Origin: Ceratodon purpureus
Lineage: Eukaryota > Streptophyta > Bryopsida > Pseudoditrichales > Ditrichaceae
DNA length: 64,000 bases
Reading direction: 5' to 3'
Assembly: GCA_014871385.1 (NCBI GenBank)
Contig: CM026433.1
Span: 15,441,985 to 15,505,984 of the forward strand
Of this stretch, positions 36,651 to 48,190 are shown piece after piece. Position 1 is the stretch's first letter, and each line of letters begins with the position of its first letter. A program made the translations under genes and the position numbers. The notes below the pieces were generated by a model. It had not been told where the DNA came from and did not search any database. It was given only the letters and a program-made list of their open reading frames with translations.

Positions 36651-38897
36651 GAGTTGCAGTTACTTTAGTTCTTTATTACTGTAGAACCCAAGGTCAGGAT
36701 TCTTTGGTAGGGCTTCTACCTACAGAAAAAAACATTGCTTTCTAGTTTCAAAGCTTGGCTGGAACTGCCCATGATTCTCATTTCTAACGTCCAGGTTTAA
36801 GGCTTGGTTTAGGTTTTTTCAGGTTTTTCACTGGTGAAACGAGTTTTGTTCCTATCATGTCATTTGAATATTTTGGAATTTAGAGCTGATCTGGTTTGAT
36901 ATTAGCTATTTTCTCAATGAAAACCATGTGGTCCTTGCATACTGCTGTTGTTGGTCTGGTTGTGGGGTCTGGGCTGATGTCAACAGATCCTTCTTCACTC
37001 GTAAATTCTTCAAATACCGTGTTTCTCGTCGAGTTTGGAGAATGCGGTAACATTCATTTTGGCTTTGTTGATGGTGCCCGCAGCTTAAGTTCGATTGCAT
37101 TTGCAGTTTGCAGTTAGAGCTAGCAAACACAGCATCCTGTAGAAACTCTAACCAGAACATAATGTGTTCTCCCCTCCCGACCGTCGCTAATTAGAGGACT
37201 AACTTTGTAGTTAATGTAGCGCTGGCACTTGTTGCGGAAAAGTCGAAGCGGGATACCTGTATCCAGTAGGACACTGTCACGAGATGCCAGCTTCAGTTGC
37301 TTCTTGAACCTTCTATATTCTTTCTTATATGAGAATCTACTTTCTTGAAAGAAACTTCCTTGCATATGCACCGTTATTAATGCATTAGTTCTTTAGACAT
37401 TACTTCTCATGATGTGAATCATTGTACATAGCTTTAGGTCTACAGTACCATTCTCCCAAGATACTCATTACTGATAAGTATGCGAGACACCCTCAACTGC
37501 ATCATCTCCACCATTGGAGTTGACAAATCCAGATTGCCCAAGTTTGATCAGATATGGCAAATCAAAATTTAACAAGCTTAAAACTAGAAAATACAGCTTT
37601 GACGAAATTGGAATGAAGCATTTGCTACAATCTATTTGTATCAATGTATCATTTACAAACATCAAAGAGCCGAACAAAACCAAGACCTCCGTCGACTATT
37701 CAAACCCAAAGAGCTGTAGAACCTAGTATGTGATATTCAGAGTTTGCTGATCCCATTTACATAGAAAACTAGAGTGTCATACCCCATATGATTACATCAC
37801 CTACGCAGAAAGATGTGTAGAAAGGAACTGACTAACTGCTAAAGGTGTATCTTACTTCTGCAATACTTCACACGCATGTGTATCAGCATTGGATCCTCGA
37901 CAATTACAGCGATGATGTCTTTGCTGCAGTCGATTGCCAGTCACTCGGCTGTAACACCTCTACTACTCCCAAATCAGACCAAAACGAAATCTTGGAGATA
38001 CCATGTTGTCCAAGGTGGTGCAGCACAATCACTTAGGTCGGAAGACAATAATCCGACCATAACCGCTACAACAAAAGGTCTTGACAGGATCATATCAGAT
38101 TTCGTATTCTTGCACAAACGCGTTCAGAATGCTCGGAGTCAAAAGACCGGAGCCTTTCAATGCATTTGTAACACCTTGTGCAGTGTTTGTAATACTATCA
38201 CCAATACATATTCTCTCTCGCCTTTCCCTGTGAGGCTGCCTGTAGGGTATCTTTAGTCGGCTCCCTCTGCTCCTTGAAGACAGGCTCAGAAATGGTCCAA
38301 GAAGCTGCATGTGCCTGCCACAAGATTTTCAATCACAATCAGTCAAGGTACACCAGACACGGTTTCAAACCAAAGATACTTGAATACTAGTTTCTAGAAT
38401 AATATCGACACTCAAAATGCTAGCTGAATACACTTCCCCCTTCAAGTCATATCCCTCTACTAAAAAAATAAAAAATTCGTTTCCTCTGTTCGCCAATCAA
38501 TTAGATAGATTCATTACCTTGACTGAATGAACAGCTTCGTTTCAGTGGCACTCGTATAATCCTCCCATCACTTTGCACACCATGCAGCATTGCACCGGAA
38601 CCGACTTTTCAAACGCCGCGCAACAATGCAACGTTCACACAAACTCAACCAATCTAGGAGATGTAGACGGACTCGCTCTTCCGCCTCAGCAAACAGCTCC
38701 CAATAGTAGCAGCCTGCTTACAACCCCATTTCCTTCCACGAGAGTAGAGCTGTCCCATCGCATTCAAGTGACCGAACCTGCCAAGGCAACCATGCCGTCC
38801 GGCTTCGTGGAACACAATGGACTTCCACAATTCTGTCAGAGCCACCAGCCAATCTACGAGATGTAGACGTACTAAGTACTCCTCCACAAAAAGATGC
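36651..38897. other. Convergent spacer between C53 and the SMR-like gene
   Basis: It probably contains the 3' UTRs of both convergent genes. The sequence CCAATCTA(C/G)GAGATGTAGACG occurs at about 38650 and 38850. Small ORFs (for example around 37876-38256) show no family resemblance. Confidence 0.45.
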
Positions 38898-39329
38898 TCA
38901 GAAAAGGTAGCCGGGCGAGAAGCCCAATTTGTGAAACAGGTTTGAGCCCTCACGTTCCGCGGAGCAGAGAACCGACAATCGCCCACTGGCGCGGGGCTTC
39001 TTCGGAGCCGGAGGGCAAAGGTCGACATCCACAACAGGGATCCTGTGCTTCTTGGATTTGGGCGTCTCACATCGAACCTCGCGGGAGCAGGCCTCTTCCT
39101 CCTCATTGCAGGACACGTCCAATGCCAAACTCTTAGCATGCGACATCCCCTTCTCAGTCGTGCAAGAACTCCCAGACGACGAAGTGCTGCTCGCCGTGCT
39201 CACCGGCCGCCCACTGGGCTGACACACCCAGCCATCAAGCGACAGGCACCTCTTCCCAGATCCCATCTCCAGTGGCGCCTGAGACTGACTCCTCAACACA
39301 GACCGGCACATTGCTGCGGCAGAGGCCAT
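38898..39329 (-). CDS. SMR: SIAMESE-RELATED-type cyclin-dependent kinase inhibitor, single exon, 143 aa
   Basis: The minus-strand ORF from ATG 39329 encodes 143 aa with the SIM/SMR signature near residues 87-113: CETPKSKK, then HRIPVVDVDLCPPAPKKPR. From family knowledge the xTPxSxxHxIPxxxxCPPAPxKPR motif marks plant SIM/SMR proteins, small nuclear inhibitors of CDKA/CDKB-cyclin complexes that promote the switch to endoreplication and stress arrest. The N-terminal part is Ser-rich with an acidic patch (NEEEEACSRE), and the C-terminus is FHKLGFSPGYLF. An in-frame ATG 32 codons upstream (39425) would add an unrelated hydrophobic leader and is less likely. The gene is intronless, usual for SMRs, and convergent with C53. 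The motif is clear; the rest is poorly conserved, as expected. Confidence 0.82.
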   Translation of the reverse strand: MASAAAMCRSVLRSQSQAPLEMGSGKRCLSLDGWVCQPSGRPVSTASSTSSSGSSCTTEKGMSHAKSLALDVSCNEEEEACSREVRCETPKSKKHRIPVVDVDLCPPAPKKPRASGRLSVLCSAEREGSNLFHKLGFSPGYLF

Positions 39330-41276
39330 TGCTCCTGAACTGAATATAACCACACTACCGTAGAGAGCTCTCTCCAAAACCTCTCCGACCAAAAAACAAA
39401 ATTCACCCCCTGCTAAACGTCCCAAAATTCTTCCTCCTCGACCTCGCCCACGACAGAAAGCTGACTGCAGAAATATCTAGTCTCTCAACCCACACCACCA
39501 CCGCCGACGTCCTTCCAAAACCAACCACCTCCCACTGGTTGTACTAAACTCGGAGAATCAGCAGCAGCTGCACTGATCCCACTCACCACCGAAACCACAA
39601 AACAAAAAACTCACACTTTGGTTGTGCTCCACCTCACAAAACAAACTCACACTTTGTACTCACTCACTCGCTCAGCGAAAACAAAACCAAACCCACACTT
39701 TGGACTCACTCAGTCACTCAATCACTGAGTCACTCAGTCACGCCTTGGGTACTAAAAACTCACGCCTTGGATGGCAGAAGTGGAGATGAGAGTGGGGTGG
39801 AATTGACAGGCACAGTTGAACTAAGTAGTAGTAGTAGTAGTAGTAGTAGTAGGAGGAGGAGTAGTACTTGAGTGAGAAGTTAGAAGTGAGAAGACGCAGG
39901 AATCACAGGAACACGCCGGATGAAATGGGATTAGTGCCAGGGGGATTTATTTCTTTCTTTCCTGGCCCCCTGGGAGGCTGGGACCTCACTCGCACCTTCA
40001 AGCCGTGTCCACTGTCCAGCCAGGGCAGGCTCAGGCTCCACACTCCACACTCCACACTCCAGTCCACGCTGCTGGGGCCTGGGGCCTGGGGCCTGGGCTG
40101 CAACTCCACACAAACATCCGCCACTCACGCCAAACCGGCACACAGTACCTCTGTAGATTCTGAGCACGTAAATGTTTGTGCTTGGTAGATGGTGGCGGCC
40201 TTCGGGCCCGTGACGGGAGGGGGAGGGAGAGAGAGGGGGGCCCCATAATGACGGCGACGCAGTCTGCGTCGCGGGCACATGACTCGGAGGCAGGCGCGGG
40301 TCGGGCGCGGGTGCAGCGATGCGGGGCCCGGGCACCGGCGCAGCGGGGCGCCGCTTCGGGCGCAGTTTGAGTTACTCCTTGCGATGATGTTTTTTTGGAT
40401 TGGAATTTGGGGGGCAGGGGAGTGGGCAGTGGGGCAGGGGTCATTTTACCGGCGGGCAGCGGGGGCCACACGGGTGAAAACCGCAACCAACGCAACAGCA
40501 ACAGCAACAGTAACAGCAACAGCAGCAACGCCGGCGGCGGGCGGTCTGTGTGGGCGTGGAGGCTGGGCAGGGGCAGGGGCAGGGCAGGGGCAGGGGAGTG
40601 GCGGAGTGGCCCCCGTGGGTGAATGATATGATGCCACTCCCTTACCATGAGATTGATGATTTTTAAGCTGAATCATGATTCATGTCAAGCGCCCTCTTGC
40701 CCAGTGAGTCAGTGACTGCCATTTTGGAGGCTGCTATTTGCATCTATGCCTCATTATTATTGTTTCCCATTCCAAACCTATTATTACTGCCATTTATTTG
40801 TTCATGATTTCCTTTTACTTCAATTTAGTTTCCCTCTGGGTTTTGAACCTGGGTGACTTTTCTGAGAGGATTATTTCTTTGCATTTGTGTTGAAAGTTTG
40901 GGAACCCAGGCAAATTACATCCGGTGTTATGTGGTTTTCTTTCTTTGTGTTTTGGAAGAATCCGATGTTGGTTCAGAAGAGGACTAGAACTTAGGCCGCA
41001 TGATGCCTGTGGCAAAGGATTATTTATACTTTTTTTTTTTTTTTTTTTTTGAACAAAGGTTGCTATGCATCTATACTTGTTTTGATCCCATGAAAAAACA
41101 TGTGTTTTGACTCATTTAGGTAGATACACAAGTCTTTCAACTCAACCATATATCTATCTTAAAATCATGGTCACCCAGTACAGCATAAGGTTCCACAAAA
41201 GCTAACTCTAGCTAATTTACAAATTCCCTTATTCTCTATTATGTTCCAAATAGCGAAGAATTAACCAAACACAATG
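39330..41276. other. Upstream region of the SMR-like gene: G+C-rich and simple repeats
   Basis: This is the probable promoter and 5' UTR of the SMR-like gene. It includes CACTCACT tracts (39650-39740), a (GTA)n run (39824-39852), CCACACT and GGGGCCT repeats (40036-40100), a CAACAG/CAGCAA microsatellite (40492-40532) and GGGGCAGGGGCAG repeats (40565-40597). The region around 40180-40620 is the most G+C-rich in the window. The long minus-strand ORFs here are low-complexity. A T-run of about 21 lies at 41031-41051. Confidence 0.5.
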
Positions 41277-42213
41277 TTAACCCCTAAAGGTTCAAGCCGT
41301 TTTTGGACCTCCAAAACCAAAACTGTGATTTTTGACAACCTTATAGAAGCTGAAGTATGATTCTTAAATTTTTCATTTTTTGGTACATCCAACCGTAAGA
41401 TCTTGAACCTAACTACCTGCACTAATACCATGTCAAATTTCAATGGTTGGATCTTTACCATTTGTGAGATTATAACATTCAAAGTTTACTGTTTTTTTTT
41501 TTTTTTTTGGCTTTGCGCGAAAGGCATACTCTAAATGGTGCCAAGGGAGACTTGATTATTGTTACCTCAAACATTTTGCTCATATTTTTTCCACGTAGGT
41601 AACTAAGTTGAGCACCTCCGTGCAAAATTTTAGAGTCTCATTACACTTTTTTGGCCTTCATGCAAATTATTTTCCACAAGAAGGTACAAAAACCACAATA
41701 TGGTAAAACTGAAATGACCTGAAATGCTTTTGGTTTTTTACAAAAGTGAACGGTTAAAAGTTACGTCCATGAGTTCTTGAATTATTAGAAAAAATAAATT
41801 TGAAAAAATCCTAAATCTCAAGTTTTGACAAATTTTAAAAGAAAAAAACGTAAAATTACCAAAAACTGTGAAGGTTGTTTCTGTGATTTTTGGAGGCTGC
41901 TCTTATAAAATTGGTAAGCTTTTTGACTTAGGCCACTTTGGATTTTGAATAGTGACTTGGTTATGAACACATTTCAAAAAAAAAAAATCTAAAAAAACCT
42001 AATTTTAATTGCCCGTTTTGGACTTGAAATCTAAAATTTGTAGATGAAGGTTCTAAAAGTGAAATTTGGCTTCAAAATTTTTACCACATACATTTTACCG
42101 TATAAGCAGCATCCAATAAAAGTTTTAGGCAAAAATATTACTTTTAACCCCTTCATCTAGGCTGCCCGAAATAGCGAGAGCCATTTTGGATTTCCAGAAC
42201 CTTTAGGGGTTAA
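41277..42213 (+). mobile_element. TTAA element, subfamily B copy 1 (B1)
   Basis: TTAA lies at 41277-41280 and 42210-42213. The inverted ends are CCCCTAAAGGTTC and GAACCTTTAGGGG (13 bp perfect). The interior is 929 bp with no transposase ORF. The core ACATCCAACCGTAAGATCTT is at about 41389. The right half matches B2 (63.6 kb, inverse). A second internal TTAACCCC word at about 42145 is also present in B2. Confidence 0.82.
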
Positions 42214-43398
42214 AACAATCCTTGCATCTAGCACATTACATATTTGATTCAAAAAATGGATATAAGAAAAAACATAATAGATGTTAACCTTACAAGTGAT
42301 TTTATTATTTGGGAATTTTGAGTGATATAAAATTTTGATTTGATATTGAAGTGAAATATACACCTTTATGTGAATCACAAAATTAAACATTAACATTATT
42401 TGACGTCAAAGAATATGATATATTTTTTTTTAGTAGGCACATTAACATCATGTAAAGAAGATAATAAAACGTGTAAATGATGTAATTGTATTCAACAATT
42501 AGATCCTTCCAAAGTGTAAACGTCTCCAAATATTTTTTGATATGGAAACCACTTCTAATATAACACCTTTTGAAAATACCAAGGCATAATTTACTTGCTG
42601 AGGGTAATTTTGACCCTGGTTCAGTTTATGTTTGTTTTTATTAATGAAATGGACGTCTACACAAGTGTAAATTTCACCTATGAGTGTGGTGGGCCTAAAC
42701 CATGGTATTGAGCCATATCTTGGGATTCCTCGATTCTCGAACATTAGGGTAGGAAGGCTTCATCCAATCATCATCTCACGTGGATCATCAATTAGTTCGA
42801 AAGGACCATCAGAGCACCCACTTTAATCATGTGGATCTGAGAACTTATTTCCAACTCCGTAAGATTTTAGATTTTAAAACATCACCCCACCTTGGACCCT
42901 GCAATTACTCATCCACCTAAATTGCTTTTCCAAATTTGCACATAAATCCATTTCAGCATGTGGATCGGTTATTATTCCTTAACAACTTAACTAACCCAAT
43001 ATGGGTCTTTGGTTACTTTTGCCACTTGAACCTCCTCCCCAGCACAATGCTTTTTACCATCAAAGATTTTTTCGTAGATTTATCATGAATCATTGTCCTA
43101 TTTAATGGATGTATGTGGGATTACTGGAACACACTTCTTTCACTAAAATTACAAACACTGAAGTATGTGAGATTTTGACCAAGCCAATCTACATTAACTA
43201 AGGCTCATAAATGGTTTTGTAAAAATAAAACCATAGATACAAGCAGAAAATTAAGAGTTATAATCTTAATTTTAGATTTCATGTCAATATTATCTCATTT
43301 TGAAAGCATTCCATGAAATTCAGTTTTAGAATTTAATCTAAATGTACAAATAAAACCTAGAATTTAAACTTTATAAACTTCATTTTAATATCATATCT
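42214..43398. other. A+T-rich spacer between elements B1 and C1
   Basis: No gene or recognised repeat end seen. Confidence 0.4.
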
Positions 43399-44569
43399 TT
43401 AACCCCTAAATGCCCTTGAGACCCGTTTGGTGTTGCAGCACTTTTGGGCAGGCTATTGTAAGGTTTCAGAATTTTATTATTTTCTGAAATTTTTACTCCA
43501 TATAGCTTTCAACGATAGCTTTCCAATGGCGCAAATTTCAAAGCATTCGGAGTTACGATGCAAAAGTTATGAGTTTTAGAAGAATCTGCTCTAAATCCAG
43601 GCACCCAATACCCAATGGAAATCACCCATTTTCTGCCCAAGTTGCCCGTCATTCAATGGGGCAGAAAGTGACAAGACGATTTCTCAAAAGGTGGGCACTT
43701 GCAAAATAATGGGTCCAATATTTTTACATCCATATACATTTGTGACGGTTTTCATCCAATTAAAAATATTCATCTAACTAACCATTTCCATCCAAGAAGG
43801 TTGCTGATTTTTTTCATTCAAATAAAAATTATCATCCAGAGTGTAATTATCATCCAAAATATAATTTCCATCCATATAAAACATTTCATTCAATATTTTA
43901 ATTTCATCCAAACAAAATGAATTTCATCCATTATGTATGATGTGGCAAGGGGTCCATCCACAGTACCCCCTTTTACCAAAACTGCCCTTTGAAATAAAAG
44001 GAAAATATACAATTTACACTTCAAAAAATTCTAGAAATTTGATATGTACTCCGATTGCATTAAAAAAATTGTGGTTCTTTTCCTCATTGACTTCAACATA
44101 TCTACCGTTCATATTTCCAATTGGACATCTTCGACTACCCTTTAAGTAGTTTTAATTTTGGAGAATGTAAGGTAATTTCAGCACAACCCCTTTCACAAAA
44201 TCAAGAATTTGTTTGCCTTTCTAAGCCTATATGAGGCTCAAATTTTGTGAGCATATACCTAAGTTCCATACCTAAAGGAATTGATGATCCTCTATGGATA
44301 AAATGTGTTTTTGGGCATCAAAACTTAGGTATACTCTCAGGGCAATGTCAAAAAAACTTTTACAGTGACTTTAAATGTTATAATCTCGCAATCTGTACAG
44401 TGGATTGTCTTCAAAATTGGTATACAACTTTTTGAATAAGTTAGTTATAAGATCTTATGGTTAAATATTCAATTTGATAATTTAATTTATAAATTATTAG
44501 ATTTTTATCAGTAGTGGTATGTTTTTGGCAGTTTTGGCTCTAAATATATCAAGGGCCTTTAGGGGTTAA
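43399..44569 (+). mobile_element. TTAA element, subfamily C copy 1 (C1)
   Basis: TTAA lies at 43399-43402 and 44566-44569. The ends CCCCTAAATGCCCTTGA and TCAAGGGCCTTTAGGGG are inverted repeats of 17 bp with one mismatch. The interior is 1163 bp without a transposase. The core is present in inverse orientation at about 44440-44465 (TATAAGATCTTATGGTTAAA). A central array of about 11 CATCCAA-like words occupies 43750-43960. Confidence 0.82.
43750..43960 (+). repeat. CATCCAA-like periodic motif array inside C1
   Basis: CATCCAA or one-base variants (CATCTAA, CATTCAA, CATCCAG, CATCCAT) recur about 11 times at intervals of roughly 15-25 nt, usually preceded by T-runs. The same array (as TGGATGAAAA) is kept in C2 at 63185-63410 although the intervening sequence differs. 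This iteron-like spacing suggests binding sites; the function is inference. Confidence 0.7.
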
Positions 44570-47114
44570 AGTACTCTTCAAAGTGATACTTTGTAATTTA
44601 TTTTGAAATCTATTATTTGAAAAACGATTATGGATGTTTAGAAGTTAAACATCCCAGTTTCATTTAACTTTATTAGTTAGTTCAAATTTTTATTGCATAG
44701 AGTCACAAGTACAAAATGGCCCAGCAGCACGTGTTGACACGCTTGTGGGCACTGGGGGTCTACTGTCTGCTGCTGGGCAGAATAATCCCGCAATTGAAGC
44801 ATAGTCTCCTGCTGATTGGTAAGCCACGAGAAGTGTAAAAATAAAGTGGTAAAGTAAAACCCAGTCTCCTGCCCATCTCCATGATCCATGATTAGGGAAC
44901 CTTGAGAGATGCTTGTGGGTTCTCAAAGCCAATGCTCCAAAACCATCATGTTTCCTGGACAATTAGCATGCACCATCCGCTTCCAAGTGGAAGTTGTGCA
45001 CAAGAACAATTGTTTTTTCGAAAACCGTGATGAGTGATTTATGTGGATCTCCACCAAACTCTAATTTAATTTGAAAATGTATAGGAAATGGAAAATAAAA
45101 GATGCCTAGACTCAGCCATAAGGCCAGAATTATTATAGCCAATAAAAGTTGATCAAAGACCAAGTAGTACTGAATTTGAGCATTTTGAACACCTAAAAGG
45201 CATCGTTTGGGAGGGAAAATTGTATTCTGTTTTAGCTAATTGGCATTGCTTCACTTTCTTATTGGTTGAGGATTCAGGATCTATGCAGACTCATGTGGAC
45301 CTGTTTAACTTGGATCCATCTCTGCCAGTTGAATGTATCGAGAAGGTGAAGAAAGGGCTTAGATTTCATTGGAAACAGAGATTGCGTTTGGGAAACAGGT
45401 AAAGTTCTAACTTTTTCTCTGCATTGTCTCAATGAACTGCAATTCCCCTGTAACTAACTTAACTTACAACCATATCACCAGTTGTGCGGACTCGCGGAGT
45501 ATCAACATATTTGCATCTTGTAGCCTACTGCAGTCATAGTGTTCATTTTGGTGATTTTGATGAAATGTTTTATTTTATGCAGAGAATCAAAATCAACAGA
45601 AAAGTGTGTTCATTGAACCAACCATCCAATCTTTTGAAAATTACCTTTGTATTCATCATGAGTGGATCATCTACTTACCTTTCTTTTTTTGGAAAGACAC
45701 GTAATAATTTATTACTGCAACGACTGAGAATCATGTTCTACTGACCTTTCAAAAGCAGGCACTGCCCTTGATACTAAATGAGATCAAGCTGAGATTTTAT
45801 GTCACTACTGTATCCAAGCTTGCACATTACTGGGATAATTAAACTGTATATAGGTTCTTGTCAAATATCAACTCAATCAAATCATGTGGAATTAGTTGGA
45901 TTCTTTTCAATGTGGCCCTAGGTGGTGTGGTTGTATTTGTTCCCTCACTGACTGATCTCAGTTTCTGATTTGTGCCAAAAATAAAAAACCAAAAACAAAA
46001 TATCATGCTGAATGGACAAATCCAGTAAACTTGGCTGCTTGTAGCATGCCAATTCCAATTCTACAGAATGGATGCATTATCTCAGAATTAGGCAAAGTGT
46101 GTAGCATGCCAATTACATGATAGTTCAACAGCAAAAGGCTTGAAGCTTCAACATCAACAAAAACAACCATCCCAGATACGGGCTCCCAACTTGGAAAAAG
46201 AGTTTTGGAGGGGAAATGCTGCTGCGTATCCCTATGCAAATTTAAACCACCTCCAAAGCTCCCACATTCAAGTGTGTTTGATCATGGAGTCATGGGATTG
46301 TGCAGGGAGGGGCTGCTAAAACTAGCCCCAATCCAGGAGTTCACCAAAAAGAGGAACACTCCATAACAGCAGATCCAAGCACAGTACTTATAACTACAAA
46401 AAAGTACCCAGAAGAAGCTCCAAGTTAGCTAGTACTGTACATGGCCACAGGCACACTCCCCAAGAAATCAAGGATGGTCCCTGCCTGTGCCTCTGCCTGT
46501 GCCTCTGTTTTAGCCCTCCCTCTGTTTTAACTTAGCTGGGTTTGGCGGGGCCTTGCCTCTAACTTATGATTGCGCCAAATCCTTCAGACACACTTTGTTC
46601 CTGACATCTGTGACATGGATCAGTTTAGTGGAATCTTGAAATTCTGGTGGCATTTCAATTTCAGAGCCTCTGCCTCTGAGGGAGGAAGGGCCCTCCATGG
46701 AACTTTGGAAGGTGCAGTAGACTCTGAGACCAGGGTCACACCGGGCGGCCCAGCCAAGTTCAGCAAGCGGAGGGCTACTCGGACCCTGGTTGCAAGGTTG
46801 TCCCCTCCTTTCAGCCACTCCAGTAACTCTAGCCAACTGATAATACCATCAAAGATTCGTGGAGAATATTTACGGTTGATATCTTATGACAGGAGCTCTT
46901 GAAGTCCTTGGTGTGGCCTTAATATGAGCCCAAGACATTCTCAAATGAGAATGCAAGTTTTTGTTTTATTTTATTTCTATAAAAACAGATGGGCCAACAA
47001 GATACGAGAAAGCCTCCTAGTGCTAAGGGCCGCTTCACACTATGGCCAATGATTAGAAGTAAAAGAATTCAACCAATCAAATTGTTGAAATGTTGGATAT
47101 CGATCTTTTGCATT
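44570..47114. other. Spacer with a dispersed repeat
   Basis: No gene recognised. Bases about 45020-45400 resemble 50690-50975 in the same orientation. GTAGCATGCCAATT is duplicated at about 46040 and 46100. ORFs at 46564-46902 on both strands have no family resemblance. Confidence 0.4.
45020..45400 (+). repeat. Dispersed repeat, copy 1 (related to 50.7 kb)
   Basis: Shared words with 50690-50975 include TCACCAAACT(C/T)(T/C)AATTTAATT, GAAATGGAAA, AGATGCCT, ACACCTAAAAG, TTGGGAGGGAAA and AGAGATTG(C/A)GTTT. The family is unclassified, and neither end is defined. Confidence 0.55.
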
Positions 47115-48190
47115 TTAATCCCTAAAGCATCAACTCAACAATTTTGGTATGATTTAGGGTCCAGTTAGGCTCCCTATGAGTCAAATCTTAGTGGATGTGG
47201 CTCTAACTTTGGCACAACATGGGAAATTATCATATTTTTCTAACAAGACCAAATTTTACTTTCATCACGCCCGTAGTTGAGAAATAATTTGTGTTTAAAG
47301 GTCAAAATTCAATCCAGGGCAGCTGGAGCAGGTTTATGGCCGATGGGAGTGGTGTACCAAATCTGTGACAGTCTACAGTCACTTCCAAATGATCCTTTCA
47401 GAAAATCGTTTCACAATTTTTTTTAAAACTTGATTTTGAAAAATCCAACTGTATAATCTTGTTTAGAGCCACCCAATTCTTGTACGTATCAAATTCTGTA
47501 ATTTTTGACCGTACGGATCTTGAGATATATTTAGCCAAAGTTCCAAGCTTTATAAAAACTGTCAGAGAGATCGACAGTGATTGGATCACCTTTGTCACCC
47601 ATTTTTCCTTCACCATTTTCTCCTCCTAAACCACAGTATATGCTGTAAAATTCATATCTATTTTGGATTTCTTTCCTCTACAATTTCTTTTCCATACAAA
47701 TGCATGTACATATCGTTCGGATTTCAAAAAATAGATGATCTTCTTAGGGATTTGTAGTGTGGAAAAAGAACCAGTGTATATGCATTTCATTTGACTCCCG
47801 TCACTGGAAATGTGGTTTTTCAATGCTTTTGTGTCTTGTATTGTCTTCATTTTTTTTTGTGCATACTCCCACTCACATTAGAACCCAAAAATGAAGAGCC
47901 TCCAACCACACGATCTCAAAACATTGGTTGTTTCACTCTTCGAATGGTGGCTGTCGCTGCCAGGTAGTACCAAAAAAAACTTTTCTCTCAAGTTCAAACC
48001 TTACGAACTCCCAAACGGTGAGGAGTTACAATCTAAAATTTTGTGTACACATATATGTACAAGTTAGGTACTAGATCATACGGTTAGATTCTTTAAAATA
48101 CGTTTGAATTTGCATAATTCTACCTTGAACTAAAACAGGGCAGAATTGAGGCACAATTTGGGATTTTATGGCCAAAAACCTAGGCGTTAA
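47115..48190 (+). mobile_element. TTAA element, subfamily D copy 1 (D1)
   Basis: It is bounded by TTAA at 47115-47118 (followed by TCCCTAAAG) and 48187-48190 (preceded by CCTAGGCG), so the ends are diverged from CCCCTAAAG. The interior is 1068 bp with no transposase ORF. Core-like sequence occurs twice: CCAACTGTATAATCTTGTTT at about 47446 and, inverted, GATCATACGGTTAGATT near 48075. Homology to D2 spans 47355-47595. Confidence 0.6.

Noticed and set aside
39824-39852. Coding Ser or Val repeat from the GTA run
   Set aside because: It lies in the non-coding upstream region of the SMR-like gene and is an ordinary trinucleotide microsatellite.
40031-40648. 205-codon minus-strand ORF and its plus-strand partners
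   Set aside because: Translation consists of Leu, Ala, Pro and His runs from microsatellites in a G+C-rich region; no domain or splice logic.
41031-41051. Poly(T) run as a second retro-insertion like that at 51.0 kb
   Set aside because: I could not find a matching duplication on both sides.
7404-44569. Interstitial plant telomere repeats, because the element ends contain CCCTAAA/TTTAGGG
   Set aside because: Each site has only one unit, always next to TTAA at an element edge and in inverted pairs; no tandem array exists.
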